DNA of 64,000 nucleotides from an uncultured Eubacteriales bacterium (GCA_902465435.1 CABQNH010000004.1:18459-82458); one strand, 5' to 3'; positions 7,892 to 16,358 are shown, counted from the stretch's first letter. The notes: generated by a model not told the origin, from the letters alone. Made by a program: numbers and translations.

Positions 7892-8488
7892 TTACATATC
7901 GATTGCCGGGTTCATTGCATAGACATTCCGTTCGTTCAGCTTTTCGCGGAGCTTTTGCAGCCCCTCGCCAAAGCGCTGGAAGTGAACCACCTCCCGTTCC
8001 CGTAAGAACTTGATCACATCGTTCACGTCCGGATCATCAGACAGCCGCAGAATATTATCGTAGGTCGAACGCGCCTTTTGCTCTGCGGCGAGATCCTCTG
8101 TCAGGTCGGTAATTGGGTCGCCCTTTACCTGCATGGTTGCGGCACTCCACGGTACGCCGGCTGCAGACGCAGGATAAACCGCAGCGGTGTGGTCAACGAA
8201 GTACGGAGCAAAGCCCCCGTCCTTCATCTGCTGCTCGGTAAGATTTCGCGTCAGCTGATGCACAATTGCGCCGATCATTTCCAGGTGCCCCAATTCTTCC
8301 GTACCGATATCCGTTAGCAGGCCGCGCAGTTCGTTTGTAGGCATGGAATAACGCTGACTTAAATAGCGAAGAGAGGCACCCAATTCGCCGTCCGGGCCTC
8401 CATATTGCGTCAGGATGATCGTAGCAAGCCTGGGATTCGTATGCGCGATCTTTACCGGATATTGCAGCTTTTTATCATATACAAACAT
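7892..8488 (-). CDS. cotJC: spore coat manganese-catalase-like protein CotJC
   Basis: A 198-residue ferritin-like/manganese catalase family protein. The helices carry di-metal ligands around QYGGPDGELGASLRYLSQRY, the TDIGTEELGHLEMIG motif (E..H), and a later EQKARSTYDNIL ... EREVVHFQRF pair (E..H). CotJC is a coat component made in the mother cell and may scavenge peroxide. The start is at 8488, where the previous stop overlaps by one base (TAATG), and GAGG lies upstream. It is co-transcribed as the last gene of the cotJ operon. Confidence 0.94.
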   Translation of the reverse strand: MFVYDKKLQYPVKIAHTNPRLATIILTQYGGPDGELGASLRYLSQRYSMPTNELRGLLTDIGTEELGHLEMIGAIVHQLTRNLTEQQMKDGGFAPYFVDHTAAVYPASAAGVPWSAATMQVKGDPITDLTEDLAAEQKARSTYDNILRLSDDPDVNDVIKFLREREVVHFQRFGEGLQKLREKLNERNVYAMNPAIDM

Positions 8489-9024
8489 TACTTTGCCTCC
8501 TCGTTCGCGCCAAATTCCCACGGCCACGGACCGCAGGGCCAATTATAGCAGCCGTTTTCTCCGGCCGACATCATGCGCAGCGGTCCGTGCGCTTTCTCAT
8601 ATTCCTCCCGCGCCTTTGCCGCCATGGCTGCGTAGGAGCGGAACAAATCAAGCGCATCCTCGTCTTCCGGGTGTGTATCCAGGTACAAGCCCAGCTCGTG
8701 CGCAGCGAAGCCCAGCGCCTGCAGCCGGTGCAGAGGCGTTGCAGACTTTTCGCTTTTATTTACCATGCCCATAAACGGCAGATCCAGTCCCTCAAAGAGC
8801 GTTCCGCGCACCAACGCTTTTCCCGCCTCGTACTTGGAGGAGCCGGTCATTTGGAAGGGAACATAGGGATTTGCAAGCGGCGCGCAGGACGGCAGCTCCC
8901 CTTGCCAATCGCTGCAGGCGCACTCCTGCGCAGCCGCGCGCTGCTGTGCGGATTCCTGCGGGCGATCCGGCAGCTGCTCCGGCCGCATCGGCGGAAACAG
9001 CGGCATATTCGAGTTTGAATTCAA
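8488..9024 (-). CDS. CotJA-CotJB fusion protein, spore coat
   Basis: One 178-residue frame joins two proteins usually encoded separately. Residues about 1-95 have the CotJA pattern (MPLFPPMRPEQ ... ANPYVPFQMTGSSKYEAGKALVRGTLFEGLDLPFMG). Residues about 100-178 have the CotJB pattern (LHRLQALGFAAHELGLYLDTHPEDEDALDLFRSY ... NGCYNWPCGPWPWE). I chose the TTG at 9024 because AAAGGAGG lies eight bases upstream; an ATG at 9006 is too far from it. Both parts help assemble the coat with CotJC, encoded immediately downstream. No frame damage or internal stop is visible at the junction. Confidence 0.88.
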   Translation of the reverse strand: MNSNSNMPLFPPMRPEQLPDRPQESAQQRAAAQECACSDWQGELPSCAPLANPYVPFQMTGSSKYEAGKALVRGTLFEGLDLPFMGMVNKSEKSATPLHRLQALGFAAHELGLYLDTHPEDEDALDLFRSYAAMAAKAREEYEKAHGPLRMMSAGENGCYNWPCGPWPWEFGANEEAK

Positions 9025-9071
9025 AATTGTTGCCTCCTTTGGCAAAATTGTTTTGAACCTTGGTTCCTCCC

Positions 9072-9098
9072 AGTCTATGCCGCCAATCCGCCTATGGT
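9072..9098 (-). promoter_or_regulatory. sigma-K/sigma-E-like promoter of the cotJ operon
   Basis: Minus-strand AC, a 17-base spacer, and CATAGACT fit the mother-cell pattern AC-N16/17-CATAnnnTA loosely. The same AC-N17-CATAGA spacing appears before the SleC-like cluster at 60207. Confidence 0.45.
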
Positions 9099-9108
9099 TC
9101 CGCAGAAT

Positions 9109-9137
9109 TTGACATTCTTCCGGGAATCGAATATAAT
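9109..9137 (+). promoter_or_regulatory. consensus promoter of the cwlD-radA pair
   Basis: TTGACA (9109-9114), 17 bases, TATAAT (9132-9137). It is divergent from the cotJ promoter. Confidence 0.8.
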
Positions 9138-9189
9138 TCAATTACATATTCCGGTCAAGCCACCCATACACTTTGGCGAGGTGGTATGC

Positions 9190-9918
9190 GTGGAATTCAT
9201 CCGTAAGAATGGCTTTGTGTATTTTCTGCTGATATCGATCGTCCTGTCCGCAACGTTCTTCCTGCAGAAGCAGGCGGAGAATGCGACATCGGCTGCGGCC
9301 GCGGTCGGGCAGGAACCGCTTACGATCCTTGTGGACGCCGGGCACGGCGGCGAGGACGGCGGTGCCCGCTCCTGTACCGGTGCACAGGAAAGCACGCTCA
9401 ATTTGGAAATTGCGCTGCGCGTGAACGATTTGTACCATCTGCTTGGCTACCCAACCAAAATGGTGCGGAGCAGTGACGTCTCCATTCACGATGCCGGCTG
9501 CACGACCATTGCGCAGAAAAAGGAATCCGATCTTAAAAACCGCGTTAAGCTGGTCAATGAGACGCCTCGTGCACTGCTGGTCAGCATCCACCAGAATCAA
9601 TTTTCGGAAAGCAAATACTATGGCGCGCAGGTATTCTTTGCTCCAACCACGGGAAGCGAGGCGCTTGCCAAGCTGACGCAGGAGATTTTCAATACCCAAG
9701 TCGACCCGAGCAATCACCGTGCCGCAAAGCCGTCGACTGCGGTCTATCTTATGAGTCATATCCGCTGCACGGGAATTCTGGTGGAATGCGGCTTTTTATC
9801 CAATCGCGCAGAGGAGGCAAAGCTCCACGACGCAGCATATCAAAAGCGGATTGCCGCTGCCATTTGCGGCAGTGTGAGCCGCTATCTCACAGAGGGGACA
9901 GAGACAAATGAAGCCTAA
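9190..9918 (+). CDS. N-acetylmuramoyl-L-alanine amidase, CwlD-like
   Basis: A 242-residue Amidase_3 protein. An N-terminal membrane anchor (FVYFLLISIVLSATFFL, residues about 9-25) is followed by the zinc amidase domain with VDAGHGGEDGG (His), ESTLNLEIAL (Glu), SIHQNQF (His) and the catalytic Glu in GILVECGFLSN. Length and architecture fit CwlD, which removes stem peptides so that muramic-delta-lactam forms in spore cortex; a general autolysin is the alternative. The GTG at 9190 follows GAGGTGG; the extra upstream frame lies in the promoter. The stop overlaps radA by 11 bases. Confidence 0.8.
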   Translation: MEFIRKNGFVYFLLISIVLSATFFLQKQAENATSAAAAVGQEPLTILVDAGHGGEDGGARSCTGAQESTLNLEIALRVNDLYHLLGYPTKMVRSSDVSIHDAGCTTIAQKKESDLKNRVKLVNETPRALLVSIHQNQFSESKYYGAQVFFAPTTGSEALAKLTQEIFNTQVDPSNHRAAKPSTAVYLMSHIRCTGILVECGFLSNRAEEAKLHDAAYQKRIAAAICGSVSRYLTEGTETNEA

Positions 9919-11263
9919 GACAATTTATTACTGCACCGCCTGCGGAAATGAAACGCCGAAATGGCAGGGAAGATGCCCGGCCTGCGGTGCATGGAACACC
10001 ATTGAAGAGCACACGGAAAAGCCGATCGCCGCAGTGCGCGGTGTACGCACGCAGGCTGATAGACCAACTCCAAAGAAGCTGCGTGAGGTTACCGCCGACG
10101 CGGAGCTTCGCTTTTCGACCGGAATGGGGGAGCTGGATCGTGTGCTCGGCGGCGGCGCTGTGGCCGGTTCGTTGGTATTGGTCGGCGGTGCGCCTGGAAT
10201 CGGAAAATCCACGCTGCTGCTGCAGATCTGCTCCTGCATCGGAGAGCGGCGGCGTGTGCTTTATGTTTCCGGAGAGGAGAGTGCACGCCAGCTAAAAATG
10301 CGAGCACAGCGGCTGCACGTTGAGACGGAGAATCTTTACATTCTGGCGGAAAATAGTCTGGACGAGATTTTAAATACAACGCAGTCCCTTGCGCCCGAGG
10401 TTTTGATTGTCGACTCCATTCAAACGCTCTCCTGCGCTGAAAACGATGCGGCACCCGGCTCTATTTCGCAGGTTCGCGCCTGCACGATGGCGCTGATGCA
10501 GCTTGCCAAATCCGCCGGTATTACAGTGTTTGTGGTTGGCCATATCAATAAGGACGGCGCAATTGCAGGGCCAAAGGTGCTCGAGCATATGGTTGATTGC
10601 GTGCTGTATTTTGAGGGGGAGCGCGCCAGCGCTTACCGACTGCTGCGTGCCGCCAAGAACCGCTTTGGCTCTACCAATGAGATCGGCGTTTTTGAAATGG
10701 AGGATTCCGGCCTTCGCGAGGTACCGAATCCATCAGAAATGCTGCTTGCAGGGCGGCCGCTGGGCAGCCCCGGTACCTGTGTTGCCTGCGTGATGGAGGG
10801 TACACGGCCGATTTTGGCGGAGGTGCAGGCGCTCGTTACAAAATCCGCCTTCCAGATGCCGCGCAGAACGTCTGTGGGCATAGAATCCAATCGGGCGGCA
10901 TTGCTGATGGCAGTGCTCGAAAAACGCGGCAGCGTGAATCTGAGCGCCTGTGATGCCTATTTGAATGTAATCGGCGGACTGGATTTGGAGGAACCGGCGG
11001 CAGATCTGCCGATCGCACTTGCAATTGCCTCCAGCTTTCGGGACAAACCGATTTCCGATGCTCTGGCGGCGATTGGGGAGATTGGCCTGACCGGCGAGGT
11101 GCGTTCCGTAAGCAACCTCTCGCAGCGCCTTTCCGAGCTTGCACGGCTTGGCTTCACCGCGTGCATTATACCGCGCCACGGGACCGACGAAATCCGTGCG
11201 CCGGAGCATTTAAAGCTCCTGCGCGTTCGGAATATTCGAGAGGCAATTGAAATTGCAATGTAA
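9908..11263 (+). CDS. radA: DNA repair protein RadA/Sms
   Basis: A 451-residue protein with the full RadA architecture: an N-terminal four-Cys zinc finger (CTACG...CPACGAW), a RecA-like ATPase core with Walker A GGAPGIGKSTLL, the family-specific KNRFG motif (in AAKNRFGSTNEIG), and a C-terminal Lon-protease-like domain. RadA is a hexameric helicase that helps process recombination intermediates. It overlaps the end of the amidase gene by 11 bases and is therefore coupled to it. A good hairpin terminator follows. Confidence 0.97.
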   Translation: MKPKTIYYCTACGNETPKWQGRCPACGAWNTIEEHTEKPIAAVRGVRTQADRPTPKKLREVTADAELRFSTGMGELDRVLGGGAVAGSLVLVGGAPGIGKSTLLLQICSCIGERRRVLYVSGEESARQLKMRAQRLHVETENLYILAENSLDEILNTTQSLAPEVLIVDSIQTLSCAENDAAPGSISQVRACTMALMQLAKSAGITVFVVGHINKDGAIAGPKVLEHMVDCVLYFEGERASAYRLLRAAKNRFGSTNEIGVFEMEDSGLREVPNPSEMLLAGRPLGSPGTCVACVMEGTRPILAEVQALVTKSAFQMPRRTSVGIESNRAALLMAVLEKRGSVNLSACDAYLNVIGGLDLEEPAADLPIALAIASSFRDKPISDALAAIGEIGLTGEVRSVSNLSQRLSELARLGFTACIIPRHGTDEIRAPEHLKLLRVRNIREAIEIAM

Positions 11264-11332
11264 AACCGTTTTCTGCGCTGAATGCAGAGAGAAGGCAGGC
11301 AGAGAAGCGCACACTGTGAAATAGACAGACAA

Positions 11333-11376
11333 AGCATCCGGTATGAGAAACGCGCTGCATACCGGATGCTGTTTTA
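11333..11376 (+). terminator. radA terminator
   Basis: A 13-bp perfect stem (AGCATCCGGTATG / CATACCGGATGCT) followed by GTTTTA. Confidence 0.75.
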
Positions 11377-11402
11377 TCCTTCTGTGTTTGAGGTGGTATT
11401 CT

Positions 11403-11885
11403 GTGAAGCACAGCACTTTTCGACGCCGCTCTGCGGTTGCCTATGCCAGACGCTGGGCGCTGGCACGCAATGAACAATACTACGATTACTCTGCGATTGG
11501 CGGAGATTGCACCAATTTTGCCTCGCAGGCGCTCTTTGCGGGAAGCAGGCAAATGGATCTGACACCGGTCTTCGGCTGGTATTACCGATCCGCCAATGAA
11601 AAAGCGCCCGCCTGGACGGGCGCGGAATTCTTGTATCGATATCTGATCCGTGCGCAGGCAACGCCGGGGCCGTTTGCCGTCGTCAGCGAACGAGGCCTGC
11701 TGCAGCCGGGGGATCTGGTGCAGCTTTCCTTCGACGCCGATCGCTTTTCCCATACCCTTGTTGTAACGCAAACGGCTCCGGAACTTCTCATCTGTGCACA
11801 CTCAGAGGACAGTTTGGATCGGCCGCTTGCGAGCTACCGCTTTCAGCTTGCTCGATACCTGCATATTGTTTCCGTAAATCGGTAG
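11403..11885 (+). CDS. amidase-domain (Amidase_6) protein
   Basis: A 160-residue protein whose GGDCTNFASQALFAG motif carries the predicted catalytic cysteine of the Amidase_6 family. The partner histidine is in DRFSHTLVVT. The tyrosine/arginine-rich lead AVAYARRWALARNEQYYDY is also typical. Family members are thought to be peptidoglycan or secreted amidases, but no signal peptide is visible, so the substrate is unknown. GTG at 11403 is preferred because GAGGTGG lies upstream; the longer frame crosses the radA terminator. Confidence 0.82.
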   Translation: MKHSTFRRRSAVAYARRWALARNEQYYDYSAIGGDCTNFASQALFAGSRQMDLTPVFGWYYRSANEKAPAWTGAEFLYRYLIRAQATPGPFAVVSERGLLQPGDLVQLSFDADRFSHTLVVTQTAPELLICAHSEDSLDRPLASYRFQLARYLHIVSVNR

Positions 11886-11896
11886 GGAAGGGGGCG

Positions 11897-12883
11897 CTAC
11901 ACTTTGGAAAGAGGATTGGCTTCTGCGGCGATTTTCAGCTCAGTGCTTTCGATATGGGTATAGATTTCCGTGGTATTCAAGTGCTCATGCCCGAGCACCT
12001 CCTGTACGGTTTTTACATCGACGCCGTTGGAAAGCATCAGGGTCGCAGCCGTATGGCGCAGCTTATGCGCAGAAAACTGTGTTGGATCCAAGCCAGCCTC
12101 CAGAAGGTGCTTTTTTACCAGACGGTGGACCGCCGAGACGCTGATTCGGTTTCCGTTCCGGCTTCCAAACAGCGCGCGATTATCCGAAAGCTGCTGCTGA
12201 TTCCGTTCCAGCAAATAATCATCGATTGCCTTTTTGCAGGAGGAACCCATATAGACAATGCGCTCCTTATTTCCTTTGCCGACCACACGAATGCGATCGT
12301 CATAGACGTCTGAAAGATTCAGCCCAACCAGCTCCGCGCGGCGAATCCCACAGTTGAGAAACAGCAACAAAATCGCATAATCACGTTTTTCATCCTTGCC
12401 ATGCACAGCGCGCAAGAGCGCCTTTGACTGTTCTAAAGTCAGGTATTTTGGTAACGCCTTTCGCAGCTTGGGGTATTCCAAATCTGCAACCGGATTTTCT
12501 GAAAGCTGCTTGGTTCGCACCGTGAGGTATTTGTAAAACGACTTGATCGCAGTGAGCTTGCGCGCGCGTGCGGCGGGGCCGATTCCAGACTCCGGGTGGG
12601 AGGATTCCGGGAATTTGGTGCGGTCGTTGGCGAGGTAGGACAAAAAGTCAAAAACGTCCGTCGTTGTGATACCAGCGATAAAATCAAGATCAAGATCGGA
12701 AATGTCGATCGAATCCAGCGCAGTTTGATAGGGCATTTCGTTTCGCATCAGCTTCATAAAGCGGAAAAACATCCGAAGATCCAAATAGTACTCCGAAATG
12801 GTTTTCGGCGATTGTGCTTTGATGTTCTCGTGGTAGGAAAGAAAGTCCCGCAAAACCTGCGGACATCCGATATAGTACTGCAT
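11897..12883 (-). CDS. Xer-type tyrosine recombinase
   Basis: A 328-residue site-specific recombinase with an N-terminal SAM-like core-binding domain (about 1-140) and a C-terminal catalytic domain. The catalytic set is visible: Arg in NCGIRRAELVG, Lys in GKGNKERIV, HKLRHTAA (HxxR), LGHEHLNTTEIYTHI (His and nucleophile Tyr). A second Xer (XerD) is at 16.7 kb, so this may be the XerC partner acting at dif, or a paralogue. GGAGGG precedes the ATG at 12883; the in-frame extension to 13093 runs through AT-rich leader. It is preceded by a ~580-nt non-coding leader with two promoters. Confidence 0.9.
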   Translation of the reverse strand: MQYYIGCPQVLRDFLSYHENIKAQSPKTISEYYLDLRMFFRFMKLMRNEMPYQTALDSIDISDLDLDFIAGITTTDVFDFLSYLANDRTKFPESSHPESGIGPAARARKLTAIKSFYKYLTVRTKQLSENPVADLEYPKLRKALPKYLTLEQSKALLRAVHGKDEKRDYAILLLFLNCGIRRAELVGLNLSDVYDDRIRVVGKGNKERIVYMGSSCKKAIDDYLLERNQQQLSDNRALFGSRNGNRISVSAVHRLVKKHLLEAGLDPTQFSAHKLRHTAATLMLSNGVDVKTVQEVLGHEHLNTTEIYTHIESTELKIAAEANPLSKV

Positions 12884-13467
12884 GATATCCCTCCAATAAT
12901 GAATAAATATTCCAAACCGCAGTGAATTGCAGGAGAATTTCTCTAACTGGCAGCAGACAATGAATAATGAATATAGTGCAAAATAGTGAAAGAACTTGCT
13001 GTAAGAAACGGGAATTTGCAAAAAGAAACGAAATCTTACAAGTACAGAAGCAAGAAACGCAATAGCGTGTAGGCACGCGAATGCGCCATGCATGAGAATC
13101 GCGCATAAAATGACATCCGAGGCTTGCGATGGAAAAGGATTGGAAGCGTTGAGAAGTCAGCAGCATGAACGAAGGATAAGTAAATTATTATATTAATTAT
13201 TCATAATGAAGCAGAATTTAAGTGCTGCAAATAAATAGGCTGACGCCTGACTGAAAGGCGCAACGCTTAGAAGTAAAAGACTTGGAAACGAAGAATAATT
13301 AATAGAATAATTTATTAAATGAATCTAAAATTGCCAAATGTGCGCGGCACAGTTGCTTAAACGAAAAGAACGCTGGAAGTTCACAATGAAAACCTAAGCA
13401 GCGATGCATTCCAATGAAAAAACGCACGGAAATGCGAATCTGTAATGCATGGATTAATCAAAGGTAA
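12884..13467 (-). other. AT-rich non-coding leader upstream of the Xer gene
   Basis: About 580 bases with no credible gene on either strand, much more AT-rich than the surroundings. It contains several TTAATTATT-like runs. Two minus-strand promoters lie at its upstream edge, so it is probably transcribed as a long 5' leader or a separate RNA. Confidence 0.5.
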
Positions 13468-13495
13468 ATTATATGATGACACTGTACAATGACAA
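13468..13495 (-). promoter_or_regulatory. proximal promoter for the Xer leader
   Basis: Minus strand TTGTCA, a 16-base spacer, TATAAT. Confidence 0.55.
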
Positions 13496-13516
13496 ATGAA
13501 CCAGTCTGATACTACG

Positions 13517-13545
13517 ATTATAACACACAACTCCATCCAACGCAA
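13517..13545 (-). promoter_or_regulatory. distal promoter for the Xer leader
   Basis: Minus strand TTGCGT, a 17-base spacer, and extended -10 TGTTATAAT. The -35 lies inside one arm of the inverted repeat at 13537-13570. Confidence 0.5.
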
Positions 13546-13570
13546 CAAAATTTTTATTTTGTTGCGTTGG
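13537..13570. repeat. perfect inverted repeat overlapping the -35 box
   Basis: A 14-bp stem (CCAACGCAACAAAA and its complement) around a short A/T loop. There is no T-run on either side, so it fits an operator or RNA structure better than a terminator. Confidence 0.55.
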
Positions 13571-13886
13571 GCTTGCACAGCATTATTACACCTTCTAAAA
13601 GAAAAGACGCACTTATCGCGTTGTTCCCTATCGGTCAAGTTGTGCTTCTGCTGTAGTAGCGTAAAGAAGGTGAAATGAGCAGTCCTCAAGTCACCTTCTT
13701 CCGGCATCGTATGCATTGCAAAAATCCTGGCAAGCCCGAATGGCACATCGTCAGCTCTGACGGTTGCTGCGTCAAGTGCGTGACTGACAACTTGAAAGAG
13801 CGCGGTCAGCGCCGTGAACGCAGGATGTGCAGGCCACTCTTATATAGCTTCGGCGCTGCATGGTGACGATGCACAGAAACTCCTCT
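13571..13886. other. gap of about 315 bp with no supported gene
   Basis: Both strands contain short open stretches but no start with a ribosome site and no recognisable domain. An imperfect inverted repeat (CACCTTCT near 13588, AGAAGGTG near 13668) is present. Confidence 0.35.
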
Positions 13887-14367
13887 TCACGCCGGTGCCT
13901 GCTTCTCCCCTTCGCCGGTGTGTGCGGCCTCTTTTCCGATATGCCAAACACGCCAGATGGTGCGGATCGTCCGGGCGGAAGGAACTGACTTTCCGGATAC
14001 TAACGGGGTGCAGAATGAAGCTGTTACGCTGCTGCGTGCACAAAACTCTTCGAGCGTCAGGCCTGCTATCTTACCGGCATCCTTCATGTGGCATTCCAAA
14101 GTAGTTGTAAGAGTGAATCTAAGAAAATCCAACAAATCGTTTATGGTTTCCTTATTGGCTTTCTTGTGCAAGACATGCCTCTTTGGGCAAGCTGACAGAC
14201 ATAAGGAAAGCGTCGGAGACAAGCAGCTCGCATCCGTGGCGTACCGTGGTACGTTTGGATACGAGCTGTGCAGTGAGTTGATATGCTTCGTTTCGAGAAA
14301 AATCCAGCTTTTCCTGATTTAACGTTCCAGGGTTTGCTGACAGCCTGTGCAGCGCGGCACACTGCAC
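13887..14367 (-). pseudogene. decayed HTH-like gene
   Basis: Two protein-like segments lie in different minus-strand frames. One (14367-14152) reads NPGTLNQEKLDFSRNEAYQL and onward. The other (14222-13887) contains LTLEEFCARSSVT followed by SGKSVPSARTIRTIW, which resembles the recognition helix and following turn of an Xre-type helix-turn-helix. No single intact frame covers both. I read this as a frame-damaged transcriptional regulator or mobile-element relic, with low certainty; the downstream segment alone could still be a small gene. Confidence 0.3.
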
Positions 14368-14390
14368 GCTGCGCCCGTGAGAATTCCGAG

Positions 14391-14939
14391 CTATTCGACC
14401 CCAATAAACTGAAGCAGTGTCTGCTGCGCCGCCTGCGATGTCATGAGATCCCCCGAGAGGCTGATTTTGTGATACTGCGCAGCGCTCAGGAACAAAATGT
14501 CCGGTTTTTCCCCGGGCGTAATGTGATCACAAAACGCCGTTGTAAAATTTTCGCGTCCGGTGTTGCTTACAACAACAAACTTTTTGGGAACGGAAAGGTA
14601 CTGCTCCATCCGCTTCGGACGGCCGTTAAAATAGCACTGACTGCGTTCGTTCAGCAAGAAAAAATTGGAGCACGGATAGTCACAATAATTCGGCACGACC
14701 CAATACGTCATCCGGCTCTCCAACATGGCGTCAAAGATATCGCAGACTGCATCCTGAATATACGGACACTGCATTCGGTCACGGAAGCAGGCGTAGCCGC
14801 ATTGCCCGCAGCCAGTTACGGCTAACGTGGAGAAGGAAAACTGCGATACCATCCCCTCCACGTTTTGCGCAATCAGATCTGCAATGCAATCGCAATTTCC
14901 GCCCTTGCGGGAGCTAAACGAGAGAATGCATGCTTGCAA
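14391..14939 (-). CDS. flavodoxin-fold NAD(P)H-dependent oxidoreductase-like protein
   Basis: A 182-residue protein. The N-terminus ILSFSSRKGGNCDCIADLI is the phosphate-binding loop of flavodoxin-like FMN reductases. This is followed by a cysteine cluster (TGCGQCGYACFRDRMQCPY), as in iron-sulfur flavoproteins of anaerobes. These usually bind FMN and a [4Fe-4S] cluster and move electrons between donors that are often unknown. TTG at 14939 is supported by AGGAGG eight bases upstream. It is separated from nadE by 24 bases and is probably the last gene of the pncA-nadE operon. Confidence 0.7.
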   Translation of the reverse strand: MQACILSFSSRKGGNCDCIADLIAQNVEGMVSQFSFSTLAVTGCGQCGYACFRDRMQCPYIQDAVCDIFDAMLESRMTYWVVPNYCDYPCSNFFLLNERSQCYFNGRPKRMEQYLSVPKKFVVVSNTGRENFTTAFCDHITPGEKPDILFLSAAQYHKISLSGDLMTSQAAQQTLLQFIGVE

Positions 14940-14963
14940 GACCCTTACCTCCTATTATGCGCT

Positions 14964-15707
14964 TTAGGATTCCGGCTGGTACGGGAACACCGGCATCGGC
15001 TGAAGCTTGAACAAATTCTGTGCATGCAGGCGATCGATCCGTGCCTTGACCTCTGGATCGTCGCAAATGCCTTCGCGGATATAGCGATCCAAAACGGCAT
15101 AGGTGAAGCCAAGATTGTCCTCATCGGTTTTGCCGCAAAGGCCATCGATCGGCACCTTATGCACAAGTACATCCGGCAATCCGCAGGCCGTGCCAATCGC
15201 CTTGACCTCCTGCACCGTCAATTTGGACAGCGGGCTGAAATCACCGGCTCCGTCGCCATAGCGGGTTGCGTAGCCGACCCAATCCTCCGACAGGTTGCAG
15301 GTGTTGACAACGCGTCCGTTGCAGGACTGCCCAACGGCATACAGCGCTGCCATACGAAGGCGCGGCGCAAGGTTTACAAGCGTTTGCGGCGTAACGGTGT
15401 CCAAAGCACCTTCGACCTGCTGCAGCAGTCCCTGATAGGCGTCGCGAATATTAATTACGCAGTGCTTTATGTCCAGGTGCCGAACCAGAAGCTCCGCCAT
15501 ATTAATATCGTGCTGCACGCCATTGGGCATTAAGACGCCGATCACGCGTTCCTTTCCCAAGGCAAGCGCACATAACGCGGCAGCGACAGAGCTGTCCTTT
15601 CCACCGGAAATGCCTACGATCGCGTTGCATCCACGACCGTTTTCCTCAAACCAATCCCGAATCCATTTTACAAGCTCGTCTCGAACCTTTTCTGCATGAA
15701 ACTGCAT
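14964..15707 (-). CDS. nadE: NAD(+) synthetase (ammonia-dependent type)
   Basis: A 247-residue N-type ATP pyrophosphatase with the signature GISGGKDSSVAAAL (ATP-PPi loop). The conserved STNLSE-like region is NTCNLSEDWVGYATRYGDGAGDFSPL, and KVPIDGLCGKTDEDNLGF follows. It converts deamido-NAD plus ammonia (or glutamine via a partner) to NAD in the cytosol. The ATG at 15707 follows GGGGAG. A nicotinamidase-like gene lies 14 bases upstream in the same operon, so together they feed the nicotinate salvage route to NAD. Confidence 0.95.
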   Translation of the reverse strand: MQFHAEKVRDELVKWIRDWFEENGRGCNAIVGISGGKDSSVAAALCALALGKERVIGVLMPNGVQHDINMAELLVRHLDIKHCVINIRDAYQGLLQQVEGALDTVTPQTLVNLAPRLRMAALYAVGQSCNGRVVNTCNLSEDWVGYATRYGDGAGDFSPLSKLTVQEVKAIGTACGLPDVLVHKVPIDGLCGKTDEDNLGFTYAVLDRYIREGICDDPEVKARIDRLHAQNLFKLQPMPVFPYQPES

Positions 15708-15721
15708 GGAACTCTCCCCTT

Positions 15722-16234
15722 TTACTCGTTTTCTATTGAAATCTGACACATTTTCATGGCATTCAGTGCATTGCGATGACTCTCCGGGCTTACGCCGGCG
15801 CAGCAGGCCGCGTCCACGGATAGTTCCGTCTCCGGAAAGGCTGCCTTGAGAAGCATTGCGTTAGAAATCACGCAGATATCCGTGCAAAGACCCACGAGCT
15901 CAATTTCCTCCGGTTCGTGCAGGTACTGCGGAAGCGCAAAAGCGCCGAATGTCACCTTATCAACAATTTGGTCGCCCGAAGCAACAGGAAGCTTGTTGGT
16001 AATCTGCCAGCCGTGTGTTCCGCGGAGGCAATGTACAACCGGAAGCTTACGCCCCTCCTGCGTCGAAAGATAGTTTTCTGCGTGCGTATCCCTTGTAAAA
16101 ATAACATGGAAGCCCTCCGCACGACGCTGCGCAATTTTCTGCGCAACAAGCGGGACGATTGCGACAGCCTCGGCCGTTCCCAACGCACCGTCAATAAAGT
16201 CGTTTTGCATATCGATGACAAGCAAATAGCGCAT
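15722..16234 (-). CDS. pncA: isochorismatase-fold hydrolase, probable nicotinamidase
   Basis: A 170-residue cysteine hydrolase. The catalytic Asp is in VIDMQNDFI, the Lys in VDKVTFGAF and the Cys in VGLCTDICVISNA. Metal-site residues appear as TRDTHAENY and the later VVHCLRGTHGW, which is the nicotinamidase rather than isochorismatase pattern. It deamidates nicotinamide to nicotinate. Direct linkage to nadE (14-base gap) strengthens the PncA assignment. GGGGAG precedes the ATG at 16234. Confidence 0.82.
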   Translation of the reverse strand: MRYLLVIDMQNDFIDGALGTAEAVAIVPLVAQKIAQRRAEGFHVIFTRDTHAENYLSTQEGRKLPVVHCLRGTHGWQITNKLPVASGDQIVDKVTFGAFALPQYLHEPEEIELVGLCTDICVISNAMLLKAAFPETELSVDAACCAGVSPESHRNALNAMKMCQISIENE

Positions 16235-16319
16235 GACAGCTCTCCCCTTTTCGATTTTTCTATACCATACCACAAATTCTGCGAAAAAACAAGAAAACGT
16301 ATTCCAATTCATAAAAAGC

Positions 16320-16358
16320 AGCGGCGCCTGCTTGCCGCAGTATGGCGCGCAGGCGGCG
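16320..16358. repeat. variable hairpin, left copy flanking element A
   Basis: It begins AGCGGCGCCTGCTTGCC and is nearly identical to the perfect hairpin at 16620-16660, differing at a few bases. On the minus strand it is followed by TTTTTAT, so it probably served as the xerD terminator. Confidence 0.7.

Noticed and set aside
11897..12883. Prophage or conjugative-element integrase
   Set aside because: The protein has the Xer length and motifs, the downstream neighbour is a core-type gene, and no phage structural or excision genes are nearby; a chromosomal Xer role is simpler.
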